Under the pieces are notes generated by a model. That model saw only the letters and a program-made list of their open reading frames with translations, had not been told where the DNA came from and ran no database searches. The position numbers and the translations under genes were made by a program. 64,000 nucleotides of DNA from Arthonia radiata (Eukaryota > Ascomycota > Arthoniomycetes > Arthoniales > Arthoniaceae), in contig PSQN01000017.1 of NCBI GenBank assembly GCA_002989075.1, forward strand, positions 62,001 to 126,000, given 5' to 3'. Shown piece by piece: positions 21,031-32,756 of the stretch. Position 1 is the first letter of the stretch, and each line of letters starts with the position of its first letter.

Positions 21031-23175
21031 ATGGCCCTCTACCCGTACAGAGACATCAATCTACACGCGTCCGATACCCACTATGCCTTCCTCTCTCCCT
21101 CCAATCCACATGCGCCGACACTGCTGGTCGAGCGACCCTCGGGTGACTTGCGGCTGAGCGAAAGCAAGATCTCTGGCGCAAAGCGCATTTCATCCATCTC
21201 TGGCATTCTTGGCATGATAAGACTTCGACTCGACAAATACCTGATCGTGATTACAAAGAGCGTACCAGTGGGCAAACTGCGTGGCTCAGTCGTATACAGG
21301 ATCATCTCCACAGACATTCTTCCGCTACACGAGCGCCCTTTGCACGACACAGACGAAGACACCTACCTTTCCATACTTCGCGGCACCCTGAAGCATGCGC
21401 CGATGTACTTCTCCTACAACCTAGACCTCACTAATGCCTTCCAACGTCAATCACAAGTAGACCCCTCACAGCCACTGTGGCAGCGTGCCGACGACCGCTT
21501 CTTCTGGAACAAGTTCATCTCCTCTGATTTCATAGACATGAGGAATGGCAAAGATGGCAGAGGCGGGTTCAGACTGGCTCTCGGACCGCAGCTGGGTGTT
21601 GATCCCTTCATTCTGCCCGTCATCTCCGGCACGATGAGCCTGACAAAGACGAGCGTGAAGGGGAACCCAATCACCTTCGCGCTGATTACCCGCAAGAGTC
21701 GGCATAGGACGGGCACTCGTTTCTTCTCGCGTGGGATGGACGAGCAAGGACATGTCTCGAATTTCAACGAGACGGAACAGGTCGCGGTACTCAATGATGA
21801 TGCCAGTGGACCTTCGGGCGGATTTGGCTCGGCCAATGGCACCACCCGTCCGATCACAAGCGGTCGCGATGTGCAGATCTTTTCATACGTGCAGACAAGA
21901 GGTAGTGTGCCGGTATATTGGAACGAGTTGAACAATCTCAAGTACACGCCAACCCTTCAAATTCGTGGAGCCGAGAGCGCCGCAAGCGCTGCAAAGCTTC
22001 ACTTTCATGAGCAGATAGAGACGTACGGCGACAACTACATGGTCAATCTTGTCAATCAGAAGGGACGAGAGAAGCGGGTCAAGGATGCGTATGAGGCGCT
22101 TGTACGTTCATTACACTCTGCACAAGAGGCCGAGTCAAAGACGGCGGACTCGAAGTCTCCGGAAACTATTCGAGTCATTGAAACGACCACCGTCCAGCAA
22201 GAATTTGACCGACTACACTACGTGTACTTTGACTTCCACCACGAGACCAGCAAGTTCCGATGGCATCGTGCCCAGATTCTTCTTGACGAGCTGGCAGAGC
22301 CGCTTCATCGTCAAGCCTACTTTCACGGCATCTACTCTTCATCTGCCATGCCAGCTGCTTCGACCGCGAAGGCCGCTAACGCTTCAGCTCGCATTGATAT
22401 TCGTAGCACTCAGAAGAGCACGGTTCGAACCAACTGCATGGACTGTCTCGACCGGACAAACGTCATCCAATCAATGCTTGGCCGTCAAGCCATCACGCGC
22501 CAGCTTATAGACGCCGGGGTCCTGCGGCGTGGCGAGTCACCCTTCGAGGACACGAAATTCGAGCACCTGTTTCGCAACGTATGGGCTGACAACGCCGACA
22601 CCGTTTCGAAATCATACAGCGGCACAGGCGCTTTGAAAACGGACTTCACGCGCACTGGTCAGCGCACGAAGCAAGGCGCGCTTCAAGATGGTGTGAACAG
22701 CGTCACTCGTTATTTTCTCAACAATTTTAGAGATGGGCCGCGTCAAGATGGGTTCGACCTGTTCTCGGGCACATTCATACCAGAAGAGAGCGCCAGTCCC
22801 GGCTCGCTGGTGTACATCGACCGCAGACCGGTCGTTGTTCAAGCCATCCCATACATTCTCGCCGCTTGCCTGTTCTTCATCCTCGTGGCGAACATCACGG
22901 TAAAGCTGCCAGATAGCGGCATCTGGGGTGTACGGTTTGGCATGTTGATTTCGAGTGCGGTTGGAGCCTGGTGCGTCATGTTCATGGCTGCTCACGGCAC
23001 GTTGTACGTGAACTGGCCGAAGTTGAAGACACCCGGCTGGGCGCAGGAAGGGTACATTGATGGGTTGACGAGAGCGGAGCGAGATCCAATCGTTGGTAGT
23101 TTCGTAACCAAGGAGAGAGGTAAGCATGCAGCCAACCTGGTGGGTATGGAAGAGGGCAAGAAGCGCGTAGAATAG
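21031..23175 (+). CDS. SAC1: Phosphoinositide 4-phosphatase Sac1
   Basis: ER/Golgi integral membrane lipid phosphatase that turns over PI4P. Single exon, 714 aa. The Sac domain runs from about residue 60 to 540, with the catalytic CX5R(T) motif in RTNCMDCLDRTNV, cysteine about residue 469. Two C-terminal hydrophobic spans, AIPYILAACLFFILVANI and GMLISSAVGAWCVMFMAA, form the usual hairpin anchor. The end KERGKHAANLVGMEEGKKRVE is basic. It is longer than yeast Sac1 (623 aa) mostly by loops. Start ATG at 21031 begins MALYPYRDINLHAS, the conserved family start. Confidence 0.96.
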   Translation: MALYPYRDINLHASDTHYAFLSPSNPHAPTLLVERPSGDLRLSESKISGAKRISSISGILGMIRLRLDKYLIVITKSVPVGKLRGSVVYRIISTDILPLHERPLHDTDEDTYLSILRGTLKHAPMYFSYNLDLTNAFQRQSQVDPSQPLWQRADDRFFWNKFISSDFIDMRNGKDGRGGFRLALGPQLGVDPFILPVISGTMSLTKTSVKGNPITFALITRKSRHRTGTRFFSRGMDEQGHVSNFNETEQVAVLNDDASGPSGGFGSANGTTRPITSGRDVQIFSYVQTRGSVPVYWNELNNLKYTPTLQIRGAESAASAAKLHFHEQIETYGDNYMVNLVNQKGREKRVKDAYEALVRSLHSAQEAESKTADSKSPETIRVIETTTVQQEFDRLHYVYFDFHHETSKFRWHRAQILLDELAEPLHRQAYFHGIYSSSAMPAASTAKAANASARIDIRSTQKSTVRTNCMDCLDRTNVIQSMLGRQAITRQLIDAGVLRRGESPFEDTKFEHLFRNVWADNADTVSKSYSGTGALKTDFTRTGQRTKQGALQDGVNSVTRYFLNNFRDGPRQDGFDLFSGTFIPEESASPGSLVYIDRRPVVVQAIPYILAACLFFILVANITVKLPDSGIWGVRFGMLISSAVGAWCVMFMAAHGTLYVNWPKLKTPGWAQEGYIDGLTRAERDPIVGSFVTKERGKHAANLVGMEEGKKRVE

Positions 23176-23349
23176 ACTAATATGCTGCCTTCACGATACG
23201 AATGTCGACCTTGTTCCAAAAAGCAAGTAAGGACCCTCTCGCATATCGCTTTCCCCTCTTCAAGCTCTCAAAAGCATACATATCTCGCGTGAATGGTTTG
23301 GGCAGCAAAGCGTGCAGCGTCGCGGTTGAAGTCATCCATCCTCGCGCAA

Positions 23350-23912
23350 GCGTTACTACCGACCCGAAATGCTCCAAATCTACCTAGAAGAGTGCCTAAA
23401 TCTCCGGCATTGTCGAAGTAACGACGTTTCCAGGCAAGATTCAAGAATGGTGCGCTGCTGTTGTAGAGCGTACGGTATACTAAAGTATCGAGCGTTGCCA
23501 CCGACCCGAAATGCTCCAAATTTACCCAAGAAGGTGCTCACGTCTCCGGCACCCTCGGATTAACGAGGTTCACCGGCGAGATTCAAGAACGGTGCGCTGC
23601 TGTTGTAGGGTGGTCAGTATCCTAAATTAAAAGCGTTGCCATAGACCTAGAGTACCCCACATACTGTCCGTATCATTGCTCAATCTTCGGCATTGTCGAA
23701 ATACGGCGTTTTCGGGCAAGATCGAGAATGTTGTGCCGCTGTTGTATAGCGGGCGGTATACTAAGCTAAGAGCGTTGCCAGAGAGCCAGAAACCCCCAAA
23801 TAACGTCTTCATAACTGCTTAATCTCCGGCATGGTCGCAAATACGACATTTGCAGACAATATCTAAGAGCCATGCGCTGCTGCTGCGTGTTGGACAAGTT
23901 TGAGAATGGTCT
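23350..23912. repeat. Four-copy diverged tandem repeat, about 140 bp
   Basis: Units begin at gcgttRcca and lie at 23350-23491, 23492-23632, 23633-23771 and 23772 to about 23912 (142, 141, 139 and about 140 bp). Shared blocks are the start, a ctccggcattgtcg block, a ggcaagattcaagaatg block and a gcgctgctgttgtag block. Copies 1 and 2 are closest. No continuous reading frame crosses the array, though minus-strand translations share an LVYRxLYNS motif. It starts about 175 bp after the SAC1 stop. Confidence 0.8.
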
Positions 23913-24218
23913 CGCTATGAACCAGCGAAACAAGGCAGTATAGAGCATGTAAAGGGTCGCAGGACTATGATGGAGCTCTAAAGTCGAGGTCAATGAGCTC
24001 TTTGACATTCATGTTTCATCTCTATCTGCTGGCAAAGTGCGCACACAGTGCCTAAAGCATCTCATCCACCTTGGCCAACGTTCATCTGACATTGCCATCA
24101 ACATGCTGACCTTTGATAGGTCGAAGGAGGACATGCGCAAAGCTCAACCACAGCAACGTGCCTGTTGAGCATTAATATCTCCGTCCTGGTATGAATGAAG
24201 TGAGATGTTTCAATATAC
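23913..24218. other. Spacer after the tandem repeat
   Basis: About 300 bases with no recognisable gene; may hold fragments of a fifth degraded repeat unit near 23940. Contains the 3' end of the minus-strand gene that follows. Confidence 0.35.
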
Positions 24219-25050
24219 CTAGACGACGTCGGCGAGGTCCATCATAAGCAACCTAGTCGCTTTGCTCATCAACAGCTCCAGCTTTATCGCAGCTGGATCG
24301 CTCTTCTGTCCGTCCATCAGGACGTCGGCCGCCTCTTCCACCTCTTCACTCATTGCCTTTGCCAGCTCAAGCACAATGTTGGCGAGCTCGTGGATGGTAT
24401 CGTTCTGTCCGGGACGCTGGAAAGGCAATAGTCAGCATCATGTAGCCGAACAGCAACTGCACAGTGACAAAAAAAGTCCTGACCGGCATGCTTTTCAGCA
24501 ACGCCGGCATCTTTGCGTCGTTTGGAGAGATGTAGTAGGCTGTGAAGTATCTTTTGTTGCGCTCCTGGCATCCGGGAGTGCTATATCACAGGAGCTACAC
24601 AGGGTCTGAACATACCTTTGCCTCCGTCTCGAGCACCACACCATCTACCTGATCCATGTACCACTTGTCCAGCTTCTTATTTTCCTGGAAACGGGCCTCG
24701 AAAGGGGTTGGCCGGAGGCGGTCTGAGCTCATGAAGTACTGGTTCCACTTGTTGTCATCCTCTTCGTTGAGGCCATCGTGGAAATTGTTGAGGAAGACGA
24801 CCGTCAGGGCGATGTCAAGGTGATTGGCGATCTCTGTGTGGCTCTCGAGCCGTTTGAGAGCCTGCTCGACGGATAGGTCCTTCTTGGTGGCGGACGAGGA
24901 AGGGGAAGGGATGGCGGCGGTGGAGTCGGTTGCGACGTTTTCGGTCGCAGCGCACGTGTTGGTGGGCTCTTCAACCGTGCTGCTGCGGTTGAGGATGAGC
25001 TGTTCGAGTGCGCTGTTCATTTCTTCGGTTGGGATGGTGAAGGACGCCAT
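24219..25050 (-). CDS. Unknown 237-aa protein
   Basis: Three exons; introns 24565-24615 (donor GTATGT, acceptor gccag) and 24417-24483 (donor GTCAGG). Both are phase 0 and give a smooth protein: ETEAK, ERNKRYFTAYYISPNDAKMP, ALLKSMP, RPGQNDTIHELANIVLELAK. Residues about 15-70 are a Ser/Thr/Ala-rich disordered stretch; the rest is predicted helical with a VEEAADVLMDGQKSD segment. The first acceptor is a choice: an earlier atatag would break the frame. No family recognised, no signal peptide or membrane span. Confidence 0.65.
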
Positions 25051-25505
25051 GCTTGCTGCTTTCGAAGGAGTGTGGTGATGGATGAAGGACTGTTGAGAGG
25101 GGGGAAACAAGTACAGTCGCGTAACAGTCGCGTTGACGGGACAACAGGGTTAGAATATCATATGCCAGACGCGTCATCACGGGAATTACGTCAAAATGTC
25201 CGCCGTGGAAATTGGAGTAAACTCGAGTAGAGGAACAAAACGAACGAGCATGATGTATTTGCGGATTATAGGTTTGTGCGAAGCTCGCGGCGTCGGCTAG
25301 GCTTGCTTCAGGGAACCTTCGTTGCGATGACGCCTGTGAGTGACGCTCTCATGTCGCTTATCATCACCGCAGTCTAACTCATGCCCTCACTGGAAGTTCT
25401 TTGACACACCCATCACGGTGCCTACCCTCCAAAGCACTCTGCCAACGCAGGCTCGCATACTTGTTGCTGATGTCTGGCTCAGCAGAACTCGAGCCGCGCC
25501 AATGC
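25051..25505. other. Intergenic spacer
   Basis: About 455 bases between two minus-strand genes; should hold the promoter of the 237-aa gene. Nothing else seen. Confidence 0.4.
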
Positions 25506-25948
25506 CTATCCGAGGATGTCCTTGGCCAATTTCTTCAGCTCGGCAGCCACTCGCTTACACTCGACCGCGCTTGGTCCAAACCAGCAATGCTGTTCAACTT
25601 CGTCCACGATTTCCGTTGCTGTAGCACGCGCAGCCTTTGCTTGGTCGTCAAGGGCTGACTTTTTCGGTCCTGCGGGGTGCAAGTCAGCATCGAACGACCA
25701 TTGCAGCTTGATTGTAGATACTGGAAAGACGCACCGAGTCGCGGCATCCACCACCCCTGCTCAGGAGCATCCCATACCCATACCGTTGCAGTGCGCGAGG
25801 CATCTAGGTCTGTACGGGTGGTGACATTGACATGATGATTCAAGGCTTGTAGCTCACTCTGATAGCGGCGATTCTGGAGCGTCAGGGCCTCGTGAAGAGT
25901 TTGCAAGATTCCCAAATGCGTGCTGACGGGTGTGATGGGAGGCGGCAT
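25506..25948 (-). CDS. Unknown 125-aa protein
   Basis: Two exons with an intron at 25670-25734 (donor GTGCGT, acceptor cgcag). The product starts MPPPITPVSTHLGILQTLHE and ends in a helical AAELKKLAKDILG. A WVWDAPEQGWWMPRLGPKKS segment sits across the splice. No signal peptide, membrane span or known domain. The splice is supported by continuous, charged, coding-like sequence in exon 2; the unspliced alternative is of similar length, so the model is moderate. Confidence 0.5.
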
Positions 25949-26997
25949 TGTTGTTCATGCGGCCATATCTGCTGGAATTGGTTGTTGCGAGTTGTGAGCA
26001 GGAACCGAGACATGACTAGGCTTCTTCGGCTAGATGTTTCGCGTCTTGAGGTAAAAGGTGCCAAACGAGACTGTTTGAAGGCAGATTTCAGGTGGCGCTT
26101 TGCACTGTACGCGCATGCAGTCAAAAATGCGCTGCAGAGAAAACTCTCCTGAGCACGGGTTTTTGCGTCGAGTCTGGCTGCTGGAGTACTGGTCTCTTCA
26201 TCGTCTGTCATTACTGCAGTGCCATACACCCTGACTGTGGGCGCACCTCTCAAACCCCAATTACACCCACGGCGCGCGCTGCGAGCTGTTGCATCCCTGC
26301 AGCGAGTTTTGAATGCGAAACCAGCCTTTTGGATCTCAGCGAACCTATTTCCTTATAGTACAAAAGCGTGGGTCAGTCTTGCTCTCTCAACGCGGATGCG
26401 GCGAGCTCGAATGGGCCGAGACGGAGACATTGAGTATCTTCTGCCGTCGAACCCGAGAATTGGTGGCAATTCGGTGGGACTTGAGGGCGCTCGCCATGTC
26501 CGACGAAGGTAATAATCATCAACACAGGTCAAGACAGGATTGCACAAGCTTCTCCAAAGAGAACCCTACGGGCCGCTAAGGTCGAGGGCGGCTAGGGCGT
26601 CATTGGCGTCATTGGTGTCCGCGGGAACCCTGCAGATCGAGGCCGAAAGGGCTAAGCCGGTCAACAAGGCTTGCACGAGGCTGGAAGCGGCATAGCGCGC
26701 CCGTCATTCTGAAACCCTCTTCCTCCAAAGCCTTCTCAATCGCGTCTTCTCTTCTTCTCCTTCTCTTCACCTTCGTCACGCTCGTTCGCTGGCCTCGCTT
26801 GGTGCGCGCCACTTCATTCTCTCGAGGGCCTTCTCTTCTACTCAGCTGTCCAATTGCCCACGCGTCGAGCACGCCTCTTCTCTTCTCGACCCCGCCATCC
26901 AGCCCTGAGCTTGGATAATCAACGTTGCACAACAACACGGTCTTTTCACCCCAATTTCTTCAACTGCACAAGTTCAAATCCCTTCCAAGGAATCAGA
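25949..26997. other. Spacer of about 1 kb
   Basis: No gene recognised. Plus frames at 26092-26579 lack coding character. The last 250 bases are pyrimidine-rich on the plus strand, consistent with promoter and leader of the gene starting at 26998. Confidence 0.4.
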
Positions 26998-27610
26998 ATG
27001 GTATGTTCGCCCCAATAGTATCTTTCTTGTCAGCCTTGACGTCTTCTGCTCGCCTACGCATTGAGGTCGCTTTTCTCGAAGCAGCTGTCGACGGCAGCAG
27101 GAGGCTAGGCAGCTTCATCTTTCTACGCGCGAGCAACCTCACTAACCTCCTTTTTGTAGCATCTCTCGACTACCCTCGTCATTGCTGCCGCTGCGGCGTT
27201 CGCCCACGCTCAGGGTGATCAATCCGTCAACATCCCGGTCGGTGGTCACTCGACTGCCCATTACAGTCTTCAGTCGACTGCTTCGTGAGTTCAAACCTGA
27301 CAGCAAATTCTTGCACGCAACATATCTGACGTCCAAGACAGCTCCATGTCCTTCACCGGCACATCCACGGCCTCGAGTGTTACCAACACCGCCGTCGAAG
27401 CTGCGATCTCAACTTCGGCTCCTCCCGCCACCTCATCTGCAACCTCCGCTGCCTACCAGATGACTCCCCCAGCCTGCTTTGTAAGTTGTCCTCTGAACGG
27501 CCGCCGTACACACTTCACTAACCTCACTTCACCCACAGGAGATTGAGGACTTCTACCTCTGGTTCTATCTCGGTGCTGCTGCCGCGTATGGCTCTATACT
27601 GTTGGTCTAG
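26998..27610 (+). CDS. Small membrane/secretory protein, ATG-only first exon
   Basis: Four coding exons make 112 aa: ATG alone at 26998-27000, then 27160-27284, 27342-27480 and 27539-27610. Introns are 27001-27159, 27285-27341 and 27481-27538, with GTATGT, GTGAGT and GTAAGT donors. The second exon completes a signal peptide (MHLSTTLVIAAAAAFAHAQG). The middle is Ser/Thr/Ala-rich and probably O-glycosylated; the end has one membrane span, about FYLWFYLGAAAAYGSILLV, stopping right after it. There is a single cysteine in the mature part. Role unknown; small fungal cell-surface proteins of this shape are common. Confidence 0.7.
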
Positions 27611-27729
27611 TGGGCCTCCCGCAAGTGTGCCGTCGCCGAAGAATTTCCTGGAGCAATCGAATTGGCGGATCTGGAGAAGCGTTAGGTACCATCGACCACG
27701 TGAGATGGACCAGTGGGAAGTAAGCTCGA
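27611..27729. other. 3' region of small membrane-protein gene
   Basis: Short spacer between the stop at 27610 and the start of the degenerate repeat array. Confidence 0.3.
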
Positions 27730-29330
27730 CCCCATGGCGAGCATGCGCATAGCAACGATCTGAGCACGACTCGATCGAATTTCGACTGCGCCTCTATCTT
27801 CCTTCTTTAATCCGTCATCCGCAACTCTGATGCTCGTCGCCTCCTTTACTGTTGTCTGCTGGTGCTACTTCTCTTTAGAGTGTCGGCATGTTGAGCAGTC
27901 GCGTATTGATGCTTGCAATCGGAATCGCTCATATCTCGACCGCACCTCCCTCTTCCTTCTTCCTTCTATCTTCCATACCCCTGTTGCCCATTGACCATCT
28001 ACTATTACTTGTAAGTACTCTTCGTGCCTTGAAGAGCGATACGTTGAGCACGTGCGTAGCTACACTCGAGACAAAGATCGCTCCAAATTTCGACTACGCC
28101 GGCTTTCTTCTGCTTGAACCTGTCTTCCGTACCCTTGGTACTCTCTGCCCCTCTGCTGTCACCCTTCGCAAGTAGGCTATCCACCAGCACTTGCGGAGCA
28201 ACGCTCTACATGGAAATCGCCCAAGTTTCGCCCGCGTCTCCCTTCGCCTTCTTGAGTCTATCTTCCCAACCCTAGCACTCAGCGTCTTCTCCGCTGCTAT
28301 CTGGTGGTGCTTTGCGTAGTTGAGAACTCAGAAAATAGCAACATGAGCAGCGCGAGTGTACCTATGCCCTAGTCGAGGAATCGATAGAAGTTTGACTGCG
28401 CCTTCGCATTGCCTCCTCGGCATATCCTCTTCGACGCTATTGCGTTCTATCATGTCTGCTGATGGTTCTCGTTCGTTTCTGTTCGCTCGCAATCAGCACA
28501 TGCATAGCACTGATTTAGTTGAGAGACCGATAGATCTTCAACAGCGCCTCCGTCTTCCCTCCTCAGCATGCATGCTCTGGTGTTGTTATACATTGGCCAT
28601 ATCTGCCGTTGGAACCGGAATTTCTCTCGATCAAGACCCGCGACAAGGCCGCGACAGACAAATAGTTTCGTACACAACCCGTAGCCGTAGATTGCCCAGG
28701 TGCCGAACGCGCCTCCGTTCTCCCCCATTGAATTGCGTTCTCTGAGCCTTGACTTATCACCATCTCTGCTACCGTCTCTGGCTTTCCAAGCTTTCAGGAA
28801 ACAGCAAGATAGTCGTGTGGTCGAAGAAGTCTGTAGTAGCGCAGAGAAGGATGTCGAAATCGACGACGCTTCCTTTTTGACTTCTCATACTGCCTTCTGT
28901 AACCCCCTTGCTTGATGGCAGTCGTGTAGCTCTTCGCGCTGGTCCTCGCCGCTATCGGGGCTGGCAAGGCTTTAAGTCGCCACATAACTCAACACGTAAC
29001 CAGCAGCCCTCAGCATCGCAGCCGCTCTAACTCCGACGACGTCTCTTTTGTACTTTCGTAATTCGCCTTCCACGAAGTATTTACGCAGCTGAGCACTGCC
29101 GTTGCTACTGTCTCTTTCAGTCGATGCGTTCCTGTCAGATACTTTCATTTGGAAGCTCTGGGGTAGCCGCGTCGAACTGAACGTCGAGTAGATGGCCGGT
29201 GGCGTCCAGCCGAGGTCACAATCATTGTACAGTCACGTTCCTTCCTTGATTCTTTTTCAGGGTTGCCATAACGTTGCTTTCAGGAGCGGCGTTGCTGCTA
29301 CTGCTGCGTCTTCCCTTTCGCCTGCATCTT
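27730..29330. repeat. Old tandem array, about 155-bp units
   Basis: A block resembling cgactgcgcctc-tcttcc recurs at about 27778, 27933, 28087, 28222, 28388, 28532, 28701, 28857 and 29030, giving spacings of 135-173 bp with several near 155. Between them lies a second recurring block (ctgctatctggtggtgctt and variants). Units are strongly diverged, with no shared reading frame. I read this as an ancient noncoding tandem array, at least nine units; the ends are not sharp. Confidence 0.55.
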
Positions 29331-32300
29331 TATTTATCCATCGAGCGCCAGAGATACCTGCAGAGTCTGAGCGACAATAAAGTGGCTGATGGCGCTCTGC
29401 AAGCAATACTATCATGATGTGACTCGGCCTTCCTTCCTCTTTTTCAAGTTTGTACGGCAATGGCGGTGTCCGGCATAATGCTGCTGTTTCCCGTTCACTT
29501 CTTCTTACTTCTTCTCGTGTTCAATCGCGTCTGGCTTGAATCGCGAGCATGTAGCAAGAGGCGTTCTGACACAGCTACTACCCTCATATACTCGCGCCTC
29601 TCCTTTGCCCTGTGTAGATGTCTTTACGGCGTGGGACTCGGCCGGAGTACTGCTCTCTCTGAGTCGACGTGACTGAACTTCGTCGAGCCCGCTTCACGCC
29701 GAGGTTTTTGATGCTTCTTGCCGCCTTTGTGTTCGTGTGGGGTGGTTCCCCACGTACCCCAAATTATGTGAATTAAAACTTCGACAGTGCAAAGCGGGGT
29801 CGGATCGTCTCCAGAACAATGTCGAATGGCCTTAGCCCAGAGTCTGTGGAAGATGCTGCTCTACCGCGGTGGCTCCCTCGAGTACTGAGTCTGGCTGCCT
29901 TCCTGCACTTACGTCACTCGATCAAGGGGGGCCACCGGCAGCCTCAGCCCAAATGTGCCGTAGCGAGTATGAAGATGCTGGATTCTGAACAATCATCTGT
30001 CGCAGTTCAGTCTGGTCCTTTCCCTCAATGCTTTTTGTGCCCCTCAAAGTGCTCTGCTCATTACAGACTCGACCATGGTCTGGCTTTCGAGGGCAACTCA
30101 CTCCTTCCTTAAACATTTGCTTAAGCTCATTGTATGCAGCGCAGTCTTTGATGTGGCTAGTTGGATCCAACGAGGGACTGATGTGATACAGCTTGCGATG
30201 TTTCACTAAGCGTACATTAGATGTTCAACTGCGTTGATTGATGTCTTATATCATGTCTCGCAGTGTGCACGGTTTGACAGCCTTTTGAATGACGGGTCTT
30301 GAGATGTGCAGGAGACATGACCAGGCGAGAAGTGCTCAAGTATTTTCAGACAACCTCCGCTGACCACTCTTGAGCGTTGGTATGGCGTTGATACTCACAG
30401 ATGTCCTTCGTGCGTAATGTGACAAGGTGCGAACTTCCTGCCTTGTGCTACTTGGCATTGCTCCGCTGAGGGAACCCTGCGCACAAGACGACCCAATATT
30501 GCAGCACGGCGAGGCTCGTCAAAGAGTTTCTTGAAATCATTGATGGATCACCAGCAGCCTCAACCATCATGTCGAGCCCAGATCAGGCAGTCCAAGTTAG
30601 AACCTACGTTAGCCACCTCATCAAGCTCATGTCAAGAACTTCAAAGTCAACATTTTTCTCGAAGTGCTTAAGGAGCTAGTTCTGTGGAACGTTCTCTGAT
30701 TCTCGACCCGTTGAACACGGTGCTGGAGCGACTCAGAAGTTAATCGAGAGATCAAGAGCAAGATCTTTTGTGCGACTAGTCCCTAACCAATATGGTAAAG
30801 TGAGGAACGATGCACCTTATGACCATGTGAAAGATGGAAAATTCAACAAGAACGGAAAAGTTCGGTATGAACTCCATTTTGTGTAAGCGCACTGAGGAGA
30901 GACTGGCAAACTACTATGCGAGCTATAAAGACCTGAAGAATTAGCGAGAAAATGAAGAGGTGCGAGTTGTATTGATGTGCCGAGGCCATGGTAGCGTCGA
31001 TACATAAGTAGCACGGGTGAAGTCGGACCTAGGGAGGACCCTCCTTACCAGCATAGCTGCTTAACCATGATGAGCTTGCTGTACTACATCTGCTAAGACT
31101 ACACATTGCATAGATGTAGGCCCTCTTGATCGAAAAAAATGCCATGTCTGGCTTCGCCAAGGTGATGTCTATCATGCACCCGTTTGGAGGGGTTTCTCGT
31201 AACAAGGGTACGTGCTGTGCACTACGGAGTCATGCTATTAAGCATGTCGTACTTACACGACATATGTCATAGAACGTAAGCGAAGGCTTCCTCAAAATGG
31301 AGGACAGAACCCACGGACATGATCCGGCAAGCCTTCTCCAGCTATCTCGCCTTTGATACATTGAACTTGGCTGATAAACTGTGCTTGCCAGCGGTAGTAA
31401 TCGGCCTGCAAGATGGCAAATGAGAACGGGGAAATTGACGTTCTAGCGTAGAGCATGAGCTGTCCTACCATCAAAGATGGGATCACATCAACGAGATTGA
31501 GGAGGTGCTATTGAGAGCAAAGAACCGCATCCGCTACCTCACAACGCAAAGGAGACATCGCGGAGTATGTGGGCAGGCTTCGAAGCGACTTTGCTAACGT
31601 GGCAGGTCCACATCGACGGAGAAACGACCTGCCTGGCAGCGACACTGACCGCGCACATAGGAGAACTGTTAGAACACATGCGCAACCACAGCACCAAGCG
31701 GCGGATCGCGCCTGTGAGAGGCACGCTGTTAACGATAAAATGTACGGCAACACTCAGTACTGAGATTGAGACAAAGACCGACGGGGTCGTCTCAATCGCA
31801 AACACGCTGCACGGGCCACAGTCGTCCAGTCAGTAGTATCGACTCTCGATTTAGGGGTTATTCAAGCCATGCGCCGCACTACCTAACGGGCGGCTGCATC
31901 GCTTGATACATACTGAGAAGATCCGAACCGCCGCGATTTCACAAGCAAGACTCTGTGAGACATGGGCGCGCGAAAAGAATCCAACGGTATCTCTGCCTCA
32001 TAGTGACTGAATAGCCCATGACGGGAGGCATTTGCGCTTGGAGGGTGAATATTTGTGATACAGGAATAGCAAAAAATCAGAGATGAAAGGCCAGGACGTC
32101 ATGAGTTAAGCCGCGGCCTGGCGGATCGCGTGCGGGTGGATGAGGACATCTGGTCTTTTGAAGTATAAGTGAGAGGACGCGAATGGTAGGCAATACTTCG
32201 CTTCCAAAGTGTAGACGCCCAGCTAAATTCGAGACCAGCTGAGGGAATTGCATCTTCTTGATTGTCCTTCGAGCCCTTGTATTTCGATGGACGCTGAGGC

Positions 32301-32386
32301 GTCCGGACTCGAGGCTCAGCCGCGCTTGCGCTTAGATTTCGAGCGCGTGCGCCTCTTGTGACGATACATAATCTCTAGAAGCGCGT
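29331..32386. other. Gene-poor tract, 3 kb
   Basis: No gene or intact mobile element recognised. Open frames are short and conflict with one another. The base composition from 30200 to 31500 appears less GC-rich than flanking genes. A short perfect hairpin lies at 29736-29752. Confidence 0.4.
29736..29752. repeat. Short inverted repeat (6-bp stem)
   Basis: GTGGGG, a TGGTT loop, then CCCCAC. It could be a transcription terminator-like hairpin or an end of a decayed element. Chance is possible. Confidence 0.3.
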
Positions 32387-32756
32387 CTAATCCAAACAGT
32401 GACAAGGATGCCAGCGGTCTAAAGGCTGGCGCGCTGAAGCTGCTTGCGGCGGAGTTTCAACGGGTGGGGAAATAGAGTCAGCGAGAGTGGCTGCTTTTGG
32501 CGATGTCAAACCTGAGCCGCTGTCGGCATACTGCGAAGGAAGCATAGACCGCACATGATCACCTGCTTCGGGTGTATATGGCGAAAAGAGGCGGTACAGC
32601 CAGAGCGGGCTATTAGAAAGAAGAACGATTGGATCTGGAATGACTGGAGGGACAAAGAGGAACGGTTGTGCAAGCTGAGATGAAGACAGACGAGGGGGGG
32701 ATGGCTGTGGCGGAGAAGATAGCTGTGGCGCATGAGAGGAGCTAGACTCTTTCGAG
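32387..32756 (-). other. Coding-like open frame, probable terminal exon
   Basis: On the minus strand a frame stays open for over 115 codons and ends at a TAG at 32387-32389. It reads Ser/Pro-rich sequence, then SPLWLYRLFSPYTPEAG, SMLPSQYADSGSG and PVETPPQAASARQPL. It lacks an early ATG, so it would be an internal or terminal exon; a good donor (GTGAGT) lies just upstream at 32770-32775. I could not build the rest of the gene. Composition is that of a disordered region. Confidence 0.3.
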
